Assembly: GCA_030549955.1 (NCBI GenBank)
Contig: JAUQQI010000102.1
Coordinates: 1-8,884 of the forward strand
Length of the DNA: 8,884 bases
Origin: Chloroflexota bacterium
Lineage (GTDB): Bacteria > Chloroflexota > Dehalococcoidia > JAUQQI01
Reading direction: 5' to 3'
A program made the translations under genes and the position numbers. The first letter of the stretch is position 1. Every line of letters starts with the position of its first letter. The notes under the pieces were generated by a model. That model saw only the letters and a list, made by a program, of their open reading frames with translations. It did not search any database and had not been told where the DNA came from. Shown here piece by piece: positions 1 to 6,044 of the stretch.

Positions 1-10
1 CGGGTTTTCT

Positions 11-28
11 GGTCAGCCCCGCTGAACC
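11..28 (-). terminator. Weak stem-loop downstream of the methyltransferase gene
   Basis: GGTCAGC (11-17) and GCTGAACC (21-28) pair around a CCC loop, with one bulged base. This sits 30 to 50 bases past the methyltransferase stop. An outer CGGGTT/AACCCG dyad (1-6 and 25-30) overlaps it. No T-tract follows on the minus strand, so it is a poor intrinsic terminator and may only be a 3'-end structure. Confidence 0.2.
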
Positions 29-58
29 CGGCCGAGGGGCGGCGCCGGCAAAGGGGGG

Positions 59-913
59 TCAGCCGGGGGCCTTCCGGGCGATGACCTCCAGCCAGCGGCG
101 GGGTATGTACCGCTGGCCGTGCTCATCGAGAAAGCCCATCTCGTCCAGGACCGAAACGACCGCCCGGCTCAGCACCTTCGCCGCGATGTCAACCGGGTAG
201 CCGTGCAGGGCTCCGGCCGCATAGTCCGCATATTCGCAGATGAGCCGCCACCCTTCCCGGTAAACGCGGACTTCTCGCTGGCCCAGGTAGACGATTTCGA
301 ACCCGGCAGCCCGGACCAGCTCGGCGTACTCCTCAGGCTTCAGCCAGTTCCGGGCCTCAGCCCGACCTTCTTTCGACCGGGGAACGCCCATCTGCTTGAG
401 CTCGGCCACGGCCCGCAGGATCTTCGCCCGGTAAAACCCTTCAGTCCCTTCGACGACGGTCCCTTCGTAAAAGGCGCTGTTAAAGAACAGCAGGCCACCC
501 GGGGCAGTTACCCGAAAGACGTCTTTCAGGGCCGCCAGCTTATCTTCGTGGCTCAGGTTGTGAATCCCGTTCCCGAAAGTCGTCAGGTCAAAGGGGCCTT
601 TCAGGGGCAACTGCTGGGCGAAGGCCTGGAGCCAGTGCAGGTTCGGCTCACCGCTCAGCCGTCGGCGCCCGGCGATTATCGCCTCCCGGGACGCATCGAT
701 GCAGACCACCATCGCCTCATGCAGGGCCGGTATCTGCTCCCGACCGAGCTGGACCATCGTGCCCACACCGGTCGCCAGGTCCAGCACCCGGCGGACGGCC
801 CCGGAGATGTAACGGCCCAGGTTGCTGAGGGCCGCCCGGTTCACGGCCAGGTATTCGGCCGTTTCGGCAAATGGCTCAAACGAAAATCTTGCGGTTGCCG
901 GCGTTGCATCCAT
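59..913 (-). CDS. Class I SAM-dependent methyltransferase, substrate unknown
   Basis: This 284-aa cytosolic protein should transfer a methyl group from S-adenosylmethionine to an unidentified acceptor. The Rossmann-type fold is visible. Motif I is VLDLATGVGT (residues 43-52), the acidic ribose-binding position is D73 in VVCIDAS, the motif IV region is FDLTTFGNGIHNL (108-120), and a strand-turn APGGLLFFNS lies at 137-146. The C-terminal third is rich in aromatic and charged residues and ends in YIPRRWLEVIARK (269-281), probably the substrate-side cap. The layout resembles UbiE-like small-molecule methyltransferases, but nothing fixes the substrate. The ATG at 913 is supported by a GGAG (minus strand of 920-923) six bases upstream. 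The 88-bp gap to thyX is relatively AT-rich and could hold a promoter, though I found no good -35/-10 pair. No signal peptide or membrane segment is visible. Confidence 0.85.
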   Translation of the reverse strand: MDATPATARFSFEPFAETAEYLAVNRAALSNLGRYISGAVRRVLDLATGVGTMVQLGREQIPALHEAMVVCIDASREAIIAGRRRLSGEPNLHWLQAFAQQLPLKGPFDLTTFGNGIHNLSHEDKLAALKDVFRVTAPGGLLFFNSAFYEGTVVEGTEGFYRAKILRAVAELKQMGVPRSKEGRAEARNWLKPEEYAELVRAAGFEIVYLGQREVRVYREGWRLICEYADYAAGALHGYPVDIAAKVLSRAVVSVLDEMGFLDEHGQRYIPRRWLEVIARKAPG

Positions 914-1001
914 CTGGGTCTCCGCCCCCGGTGTAATTTACCCGCCCTTATTAACACCGCCGGGGTGAAAAGGTTTCGGTCTTGGGGGAACGGCCGGCCC
1001 T

Positions 1002-1733
1002 TTAACCGTTATCCTGGAGCCGGCTGACCGGATTGGGGAGCCGGCCCTGAGCCTGGAGCTCCCGCCAGTGGGGCATTATGCCGCAGCTTTCGGGCTCATC
1101 ACAGTAACCTAAACGCAGGCACTTCGGAACCAGGTGGCGCTTGAGAAAGGGCGCAACTTTGACAACCTCGGCCGCAACTTTAAGAAACAGCTCGTGGATT
1201 TCCCACTGGGCCCGGGGACAAAGGCGCAATTCGCAGATGTGTATGAGCTCCCGGATATTTACGGTCAGGACCAGGTTGCAGGTCGTCGCATTCGGCAGGA
1301 CAAACCGGGCGTCTTCCGGGGCAACCCCAGCCGACACCAGCTCGTTGTACACCTGCCAGGCTTCGGCCATGGCTTTTTCGAAGCGGGTCCGGCGCTCGCC
1401 GTCCAGCCCCAGGCTCGGGGGCGTAACGTAGGTGGGTCGGTCCAGCCGGACATACCGCTGGGACTGAACCGAGAAGGCAATCCCGACCCGGTGGCGGGTG
1501 AGCTGGGCAAGGCACGAGCGGGAGATCCCGGCAATGCCCAGGGTGAACGAGACGTGCTCGAGGACCGAGTGGTGGCCCTGCTGGATAAGCCGGTTGACCA
1601 GGTCCTCCATCTTCTCTTCCGGGACCTCGTCCGCCCAGATCTCGGCCGGCGGCCGGGCCGAATAGCAGGTCCGGGCGGCGGTGTAAATCACCTTGAGGGG
1701 GGCCGGTGTGTAAGCCAGCAGCGTTACTTCCAT
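1002..1733 (-). CDS. thyX: FAD-dependent thymidylate synthase ThyX
   Basis: ThyX converts dUMP to dTMP using methylenetetrahydrofolate as carbon donor and NAD(P)H through FAD; the active enzyme is a cytosolic homotetramer. The 243-aa product has the family landmarks in order: GHHSVLEHVSFTL (53-65), GISRSCLAQLTRHR (69-82) leading to SQRYV (91-95), DARFVLPNATTCNLVLTVNIREL (141-163) and ELRLCPRAQWEI (168-179). The RHR and following Ser form the ThyX motif that binds nucleotide and flavin. The C-terminus carries a Cys-rich tail, KCLRLGYCDEPESCG (204-218), which I associate with ThyX of anaerobes and thermophiles. The frame is also open from a TTG at 1751, but the ATG at 1733 follows GGAGAGGAG at a good distance and gives a normal N-terminus (MEVTLLAYTP), so I chose it. 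The gene lies 62 bp after a CorC-like gene. Their functions look unrelated, so co-transcription would be incidental. Confidence 0.96.
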   Translation of the reverse strand: MEVTLLAYTPAPLKVIYTAARTCYSARPPAEIWADEVPEEKMEDLVNRLIQQGHHSVLEHVSFTLGIAGISRSCLAQLTRHRVGIAFSVQSQRYVRLDRPTYVTPPSLGLDGERRTRFEKAMAEAWQVYNELVSAGVAPEDARFVLPNATTCNLVLTVNIRELIHICELRLCPRAQWEIHELFLKVAAEVVKVAPFLKRHLVPKCLRLGYCDEPESCGIMPHWRELQAQGRLPNPVSRLQDNG

Positions 1734-1740
1734 ACCTGTT

Positions 1741-1749
1741 CTCCTCTCC
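1741..1749 (-). promoter_or_regulatory. Ribosome binding site of thyX
   Basis: GGAGAGGAG on the minus strand lies seven bases before the ATG at 1733. It decides the start, because the upstream in-frame TTG at 1751-1749 overlaps the Shine-Dalgarno sequence and cannot use it. Confidence 0.8.
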
Positions 1750-1795
1750 AACCGACAGGGCAGCCCGAGGATTTTTTATCTTTTTGATAGCCCTT

Positions 1796-3163
1796 TTATG
1801 AGGAAAATTCTTCCCCGCCTTTTCCACAAGTGCCCGGGCAACCCGCATCAGGCCGGCTGACGGGTTCGGCCCGCAGGGTTCCGACCCGGAGGCCGACCAT
1901 CGCCTCGACCGTAAACCGGTAGCCGTCGATTTCGACCGAATCCCCGACCCGGGGGATTCGGCCGAGCCGCCCGGTTATAAATCCCCCAATCGTGTCGTAC
2001 TCGGGGTGCTCGATGGCCGTGCCCAGATGCTCGTTCACTTCATCAATCGACGTCAGCCCATCGATAAGGGCGGTGCCATCCGGCTGGACCTTGATGCGGG
2101 CCTCTGGACTCAGCTCGCCCAGCACCGCCGCAACCAGGTCGGCCAGGGTCACCAGGCCGGCAGTCCCGCCCCGCTCCTCGACAACAATCGCCATCTTGTT
2201 CCCACGTCGCATCTGGGCCAGCACCGAATCGATGGTAGCGTTTTCGGGCACAAAAAGGGGCTCCTGCATTAACTCTTTGACGGGCCGGCTGGCGGCGGCC
2301 GGGTCAATTCCAGGCCAGATCGCCGCGACCATGTCCCGCAGGTGTACGATTCCGACGACGTTGTCGATGCTTTCCCGGTATACCGGCAGGCGCTTGTGGC
2401 CGGTGCTCAGGCAGAGCTTAACGGCTTCGTAAATGGTGGCGTCTTCGGGCACGGCCACAATAAGGGTCCGGGGAACCATTACCTCGTAAACGGTCCGCTC
2501 CCCGATCACCAGCGCCCGCTCGACAATCTCCTCCTCGGCCGGTTCGAGGACTCCGGCATCCCGGCTGGCCGCCACCAGGAGTTTGAGTTCCTCAACCGAA
2601 TGGACGAGCTGTTCGCCGGCGACCGGCTGGAGGCCCAGGGCCCGCAGGGTCAGGATACCGGCCCCATTCAGGAGGAGGACGAAAGGCCGCAGAATTACGA
2701 AGAAGACCCGCATCGGGACGCTTACTGCCAGACTGACCGTTTCGCTACGCTGAATCGCCAGGCTTTTCGGGGCCAGCTCCCCCAGGACGATATGGAGGGC
2801 GGTAATTAAACCAAAGGCCACGGCAGTAGCTACGGCGTGGGCGCTGATGACCCGGATCACCGGCTCAAGAAAGCCGAACAGGGGCTCGAACAGCTCGGCC
2901 AGCAGCGGCTCACCGACCCAACCGAGGGCCAGGGACGCCATCGTTATACCAAGCTGGGCAACGGCCAGGTAGGCGTCCAGGTGGTCAAGGGCGTCACGGA
3001 CCGTCGGGGCCAGGGGGTGGCCCTCAGCCTCGAGCTGTTCGATCCGGCTCCGGCGGACGGCAACGAGCCCAAACTCCGCGGCAACAAAAAAGCCATTCAG
3101 GGCGACGAGGGCGAGTACGACCACGAACCTGAAAATGAGGTCCAGGGGACCGACTGGCAACAC
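1796..3163 (-). CDS. CNNM/CorC-type (HlyC/CorC family) membrane protein, canonical copy
   Basis: This 455-aa inner-membrane protein belongs to the CNNM/CorC (DUF21-CBS-CorC_HlyC) family, linked to Mg2+ export or homeostasis and sometimes called hemolysin-like. The N-terminal membrane domain (about 10-185) has the usual signatures NGFFVAAEFGLVAVRRSRI (23-41), AQLGITMASLALGWVGEP (69-86) and LGELAPKSLA (127-136). A paired CBS region follows (about 222-350), with YEVMVPRT (226-233), LPVYRESIDNVVGIVHLRDM (259-278) and GGTAGLVTLADLV (332-344). The C-terminal CorC_HlyC domain has EYDTIGGFITGRLGRIPRVGD (388-408). The tail adds an unusual GCPGTCGKGG (441-450). The start is GTG at 3163; no clear Shine-Dalgarno precedes it. 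It begins only 20 bp after a paralogue's stop, which suggests translational coupling. Family membership is certain, but the transported ion and direction are inferred. Confidence 0.94.
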   Translation of the reverse strand: MLPVGPLDLIFRFVVVLALVALNGFFVAAEFGLVAVRRSRIEQLEAEGHPLAPTVRDALDHLDAYLAVAQLGITMASLALGWVGEPLLAELFEPLFGFLEPVIRVISAHAVATAVAFGLITALHIVLGELAPKSLAIQRSETVSLAVSVPMRVFFVILRPFVLLLNGAGILTLRALGLQPVAGEQLVHSVEELKLLVAASRDAGVLEPAEEEIVERALVIGERTVYEVMVPRTLIVAVPEDATIYEAVKLCLSTGHKRLPVYRESIDNVVGIVHLRDMVAAIWPGIDPAAASRPVKELMQEPLFVPENATIDSVLAQMRRGNKMAIVVEERGGTAGLVTLADLVAAVLGELSPEARIKVQPDGTALIDGLTSIDEVNEHLGTAIEHPEYDTIGGFITGRLGRIPRVGDSVEIDGYRFTVEAMVGLRVGTLRAEPVSRPDAGCPGTCGKGGEEFSS

Positions 3164-3175
3164 CGGTCAGACCGG
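3163..3175. repeat. 13-bp perfect dyad at the start of the downstream CNNM/CorC gene
   Basis: CCGGTC-A-GACCGG forms an inverted repeat in the 20-bp spacer between the two CNNM/CorC genes. Its last base on the minus strand is the G of the GTG start. As RNA it could fold as a 5-bp stem with a 3-base loop next to the start codon. GC-rich dyads of this size occur by chance, so function is only a possibility. Confidence 0.4.
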
Positions 3176-3183
3176 GGCAGTTG

Positions 3184-4530
3184 TCAGGCAGCGGGCCCGG
3201 CCGCCGTGCCCGGCTGGGGCTCGGCGATGCCGGCGGTATTGTCGGCCCGCACCAGCCGGACCCGCTCGATCTTGACCCCATCCATCTCAGAGACGACCAG
3301 CCTCAGGTGGTCGAAGGCGACCCAGTCACCGACTTTCGGGATTCGGCCAAGGCGGGCGAGGATGAAGCCGGCAACGGTGTCATATTCTCCTTCCGGGAAC
3401 TCAACGTCAACCAGGTCCCGCAGTTCGTCCAGGCGCATGGTCCCGTCCACTTCAATGGTCCGCTCATCAATCTGCTTCACACCCTCTTCGCCCTGAGGCC
3501 GCTCATCCCCCAGCCGGCCGACGATTTCGCTGGTCAGCTCATTAATTGTGATGAGGCCGGCCGTCCCACCAAACTCGTCCACCACGACCGCCACGGACTG
3601 GTTACGTTCCTGCATTTCGGCCAGCAATTCGCTGATGTTTTTCGTCTCGGGGACAAAGTAGGGCTCCCGCATCAGGCCGTCAACCGGGCTGTTCGGGGTA
3701 ATTGTCTCCCGGGCCAGCCCCATAATTACGTCCTTCAGGTGGAGGATGCCGACGATGTTATCCAGGTTACCATCGTAGACGGGGTAGGCAGCGTGGGGGG
3801 CCCGGGCGTAAACCTTCCGGAGAAACTCCGCCACCGTGGTCGCCTTTGGCACCCCGACGATGTCCGTCCGGGGAATCATCACCTCGTAGGCTTGCCGGTC
3901 CCCGAACTCGAAGACCTTCTCCACCATCCGCCATTCGGTCGTTTCGATGGTCCCCTGCTCGCCCCTAATTTCAAGCAGGAGCCGCAATTCCTCCTCGGTC
4001 AGGAACGGCGACCGGCGGGCGACCGGTTTGCCGGCCCAGCGGAGAAGGAGTTCCGGAAAGTGCATGAAGAGCTCGGTCAGCCAACCGGCCACCACCATCA
4101 GCCCCCGGACAAACCAGGCAAGAACCGGCGCCACCGCCTCGGCGTGGGCGGCCGCAAGCCGCCAGGGGGTTATCTGGCCTAATAAAACGATCCCAATCGC
4201 CCCCACGCCAGCCACGCCGGCCAGTCTGGAGCCATCCCAGCCGAAATAGTAAATGCCTAAAAGCAGAACCGTGACGGCGAACAAAATCGTAAGGAAGGTC
4301 GAAGCAAGCCGGAGGGTTCCGAAGAGCCGGTCGTAGTTGCCCAGCAGATCTTCTACCAGTTGCGCCCCGCGGTTGCCGGACCTGGCCAGATTGTGGACTT
4401 GGACCCGGTTCGCCGAAATAAAGCTGGCTTCGGCGGCGCTCAGCAGGGCGACCAGCAACAGCGCGACAACACTAACCGCGTATAAGAAGGGTATACTTTC
4501 AGGGTTAACCAGCAAGGGGCGGTCTGGCAA
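3184..4530 (-). CDS. CNNM/CorC-type membrane protein, divergent paralogue
   Basis: The 448-aa product has the same order as its downstream neighbour: membrane DUF21 domain (about 12-170), paired CBS domains (about 212-342) and a CorC_HlyC domain (about 355-430). Strong family phrases are YEVMIPRTDIVGVP (215-228), YPVYDGNLDNIVGILHLKDVI (249-269), VVVDEFGGTAGLITINEL (315-332) and EYDTVAGFILARLGRIPKVGD (382-402). The membrane domain is atypical. The usual GE-x-x-PK motif reads GQITPW (118-123), and the usual GNT-type helix reads ASTFLT (76-81). The regulatory part therefore looks intact, while the ion-path part may be altered. The start is TTG at 4530, supported by GGGAG seven bases upstream. 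The frame is closed by a stop at 4576-4578, and there is no ATG between that stop and the TTG. It is first of a two-gene unit and follows a long structured leader. Confidence 0.92.
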   Translation of the reverse strand: MPDRPLLVNPESIPFLYAVSVVALLLVALLSAAEASFISANRVQVHNLARSGNRGAQLVEDLLGNYDRLFGTLRLASTFLTILFAVTVLLLGIYYFGWDGSRLAGVAGVGAIGIVLLGQITPWRLAAAHAEAVAPVLAWFVRGLMVVAGWLTELFMHFPELLLRWAGKPVARRSPFLTEEELRLLLEIRGEQGTIETTEWRMVEKVFEFGDRQAYEVMIPRTDIVGVPKATTVAEFLRKVYARAPHAAYPVYDGNLDNIVGILHLKDVIMGLARETITPNSPVDGLMREPYFVPETKNISELLAEMQERNQSVAVVVDEFGGTAGLITINELTSEIVGRLGDERPQGEEGVKQIDERTIEVDGTMRLDELRDLVDVEFPEGEYDTVAGFILARLGRIPKVGDWVAFDHLRLVVSEMDGVKIERVRLVRADNTAGIAEPQPGTAAGPAA

Positions 4531-4630
4531 GGGTAAACTCCCGGCCGGACTGGGGCCGATATCCCGGATGAGGCCTCAAAGGCGGCGGGGACGAGGCCCG
4601 ATTACTCGGAAGCTCGTCGTTCTTACTCAT
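4505..4630 (-). other. Possible 41-codon proline-rich leader ORF overlapping a CNNM/CorC gene start
   Basis: An ATG at 4630 opens a 41-codon frame beginning MSKNDELPSNR and ending RPPLAG before TAA at 4505-4507. It is out of frame with the CNNM/CorC gene and overlaps its first 26 bases. Nine residues are proline. No Shine-Dalgarno sits at a suitable distance, and Pro/Arg richness is expected of chance frames in GC-rich DNA. I list it because Pro-rich leader peptides are known to control some Mg2+ transporter genes (mgtL, corL). It may well be untranslated. Confidence 0.15.
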
Positions 4631-4664
4631 GGGCGAAGGGCGAACCTTTCAGCCGCACCTCCCA
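4531..4664 (-). promoter_or_regulatory. Structured 5' leader of the CNNM/CorC gene pair
   Basis: If transcription starts about seven bases after the TATAAT box, the leader is about 134 nt, long for this compact region. It contains a stem GACGAG/CTCGTC (4590-4618) enclosing a second stem CCGA/TCGG closed by a GTAA loop, which fits the GNRA tetraloop pattern. It also holds a 10-bp palindrome TGAGGCCTCA (4569-4578) and a CGGCC/GGCCG hairpin (4542-4558) that abuts and partly shares the GGGAG ribosome binding site. I compared it from memory with the M-box, yybP-ykoY and other common riboswitch consensus sequences and found no match. Confidence 0.4.
4538..4542 (-). promoter_or_regulatory. Ribosome binding site supporting a TTG start
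   Basis: GGGAG lies seven bases before the TTG at 4530 and is the best evidence for that non-ATG start. One base (4542) is shared with the adjoining CGGCC/GGCCG hairpin. Confidence 0.6.
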
Positions 4665-4670
4665 CAGGGA

Positions 4671-4676
4671 ATTATA
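4671..4676 (-). promoter_or_regulatory. Perfect TATAAT -10 box upstream of the CNNM/CorC pair
   Basis: TATAAT occurs on the minus strand in the 170-bp gap after the hydro-lyase stop, within the AT-rich patch GTGTTATAATT. At 16 to 18 bases upstream the sequence is GC-rich and gives no recognisable TTGACA. It would have to be a promoter lacking a good -35 box, or else a chance match. Confidence 0.45.
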
Positions 4677-4681
4677 ACACA

Positions 4682-4695
4682 CCGGGAAAGCCCGG
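4682..4695 (-). terminator. Terminator-like hairpin after the hydro-lyase gene
   Basis: CCGGG-CTTT-CCCGG forms a perfect 5-bp GC stem with a 4-base loop, beginning five bases after the TGA stop at 4701-4703. It is followed on the minus strand by TGTGTTATAATT, which is only partly T-rich. Placed between a stop codon and a -10 box, it fits a modest intrinsic terminator separating two transcription units. Confidence 0.45.
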
Positions 4696-4700
4696 CTTCT

Positions 4701-5495
4701 TCAGAACGCCCGGATGGCCTCGTCGGGCAGGTCGGTAATAAACATGTGGGCTGGGTAGTGGGTAATCGCCAGGTCGGGCTTTGCCCGGGCCAGGGCAAGC
4801 TGGGGTGTAACCCCACATGCCCAGAACACCGGAAGCTCGCCCGGCCTGATCTCAACCGGGTCGCCAAAATCGGGGCGGTTGATGTCGGCGATGCCGAGGC
4901 CCGCCGGATCGCCGATGTGGACCGGGGAACCGTGGGCCAGCGGATACTGGGCGGTTATCTGGACAGCCCGGGCAATCTCGCCAGCCGGAACCGGCCGCAT
5001 CGAAACCACGAGCGGTCCGCTAAACGGCCCCGCGGGCTTGCACTCCCGGTTGGTAATGTACATTGATACAGTGCACCCGCACTCAATATGCCGGACCGGA
5101 ACCCCAGCCCGGACCAGGGCCGCCTCGAAAGTAAAACTGCAGCCCAGCAGGAAAGCCACCAGGTCGGGCCGCCAGTAGGCGGAGATATCCGTCGGCTCGT
5201 CGATGACCTCCCCGTGGCGGAAGACCCGGTAGCGGGGCAGGTCAGTCCGCAGGTCGGCGCCCGGGGCGGCGGTCACCGGCTCGGGCGAGCCAGGCTCAGT
5301 GACCTCCAGGAGGGGACAGGGCTTCGGATTGCGGACACAGAATCTGAGAAAGTCGAAGGCGTAATCTTTCGGCACAATGACCAGGTTTGCCTGGACATAG
5401 CCCATCGCCAGGCCCGAAGTCGGCCCGGTCCAGGCGCCGCTCCGGATCAGGGCCCTCGCCTCGGCAGGGGTCTGGGGCAAAGCTGTCCGGCTCAT
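4701..5495 (-). CDS. YcsI-type putative hydro-lyase (DUF1445, D-glutamate cyclase superfamily)
   Basis: This 264-aa cytosolic protein has the normal length and signatures of the YcsI/UPF0317 family. They include [16 protein letters not shown] (27-42), [25 protein letters not shown] (103-127), [17 protein letters not shown] (153-169), [15 protein letters not shown] (188-202) and [10 protein letters not shown] (223-232). The related domain in mammalian DGLUCY converts D-glutamate to 5-oxo-D-proline. The bacterial reaction is often left as a generic hydro-lyase, and in Bacillus ycsI lies near 5-oxoproline metabolism genes. No such partners are visible here. Near the C-terminus the motif I recall as PGHM reads PAHM (248-251). 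The ATG at 5495 has GAGG four bases upstream, and a TTGACA-containing promoter candidate lies close by. The gene is 65 bp after the small unknown gene and 170 bp before the CNNM/CorC pair, so it is probably its own unit. Confidence 0.92.
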   Translation of the reverse strand: MSRTALPQTPAEARALIRSGAWTGPTSGLAMGYVQANLVIVPKDYAFDFLRFCVRNPKPCPLLEVTEPGSPEPVTAAPGADLRTDLPRYRVFRHGEVIDEPTDISAYWRPDLVAFLLGCSFTFEAALVRAGVPVRHIECGCTVSMYITNRECKPAGPFSGPLVVSMRPVPAGEIARAVQITAQYPLAHGSPVHIGDPAGLGIADINRPDFGDPVEIRPGELPVFWACGVTPQLALARAKPDLAITHYPAHMFITDLPDEAIRAF

Positions 5496-5506
5496 CCTGC
5501 CTCATG

Positions 5507-5534
5507 ATTAACACTCAGGACCCCGGCCTGTCAA
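5507..5534 (-). promoter_or_regulatory. Candidate promoter of the hydro-lyase gene
   Basis: A perfect TTGACA (5529-5534 on the minus strand) is followed after 16 bp by GTTAAT (5507-5512), which matches four of six -10 positions. The predicted transcript start is near 5500, only a few bases before the ATG at 5495, so the message would have a very short leader and little room for a ribosome binding site. Confidence 0.4.
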
Positions 5535-5560
5535 ATTCGGCCGCCCCAAAGCCTTCCCCT

Positions 5561-6025
5561 TCAGGGATTCGTCGGGGGCGGAAGGGGTCCGAGGTACAGG
5601 TGCTTCGGTGGGTCCGGCGGAAGCTGCCAGATTATCTCGGGATGGCCGACGGCCGCATGGGTTGCGTTTGCCCCTTCTATCCCCCGCCGGTAGGCGGCCT
5701 CGAAGGCGGCCAGGTCCTGGTTCCGGATTGCCAGCTCGATCGGCCCCAGGTAATCCCGGTCAAAGGCCTCTAGGTACGGGCGCATCCGGGGCCGGGTTGT
5801 CGCCCCGATTCGAAAGAGGGCCCGGACTTGGCCCAGACAGTAACGGGCCAGGGCCCAGTTGCCGCCCCGGGCGGCGTAAAACATTACCCAGTAGTGGTTG
5901 CTCACCTCGGGCATGAGCCGGCCCAGGCCCGGCTGGATGGCCGCAATCTGGTCAAGGGTCAACTCCCCGTGACGGGTCCGGCCGACGACCCTCGGCTCTT
6001 CGGTTTCAGGCCTTTCTTCAACCAT
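5561..6025 (-). CDS. Small helical protein of unknown function
   Basis: I cannot assign a function to this 154-aa protein. It has no signal peptide or membrane span. The core, about 22-125, looks all-alpha, with aromatic and basic phrases: SNHYWVMFYAARGGNWALARY (42-62), RIGATTRPRMRPYLEAFDRDYLGPIELAIRNQDLAAFEAAYRRGIEGAN (72-120) and THAAVGHPEIIWQLP (122-136). It then runs into a Pro-rich end. The pattern suggests a single compact helical bundle, possibly ligand-binding. It has one Cys (C63) and no CxxCH, so a c-type haem site is absent. The gene is surely real: ATG at 6025 follows AAGGAGG with six-base spacing, and it starts 19 bp after the glycosyltransferase stop, so it is probably co-transcribed with it. 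A role in envelope glycosylation would be guilt by association only. Confidence 0.85.
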   Translation of the reverse strand: MVEERPETEEPRVVGRTRHGELTLDQIAAIQPGLGRLMPEVSNHYWVMFYAARGGNWALARYCLGQVRALFRIGATTRPRMRPYLEAFDRDYLGPIELAIRNQDLAAFEAAYRRGIEGANATHAAVGHPEIIWQLPPDPPKHLYLGPLPPPTNP

Positions 6026-6044
6026 CTTATGCCTCCTTCGTCGG

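Noticed and set aside
914..1001. Possible promoter for the methyltransferase (TAATAA and TAAATT patches)
   Set aside because: Neither patch has a plausible -35 hexamer at 16 to 18 bp, so there is not enough to list it as a feature.
119..1027. Long plus-strand open frame of 302 codons opposite the methyltransferase gene
   Set aside because: It has no recognisable motifs and lies opposite a gene with clear family signatures. It is a by-product of GC-rich codon bias.
1770..1800. AT-rich island between a CNNM/CorC gene and thyX, with TATC-AAAAA-GATA
   Set aside because: I tried it as a thyX promoter and as a terminator. No -35/-10 pair with acceptable spacing was found, the stem is only 4 bp, and no T-tract follows on the minus strand.
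3181..4182. Plus-strand open frame of 333 codons opposite the first CNNM/CorC gene
   Set aside because: The minus strand encodes unmistakable CBS and CorC_HlyC domains. The plus frame is compositionally odd (rich in His, Pro, Asp, Gly) and has no domain pattern.
4531..4664. M-box (Mg2+) riboswitch ahead of the CNNM/CorC pair
   Set aside because: The conserved M-box segments I know are not present. The leader is reported as an unassigned structure instead.
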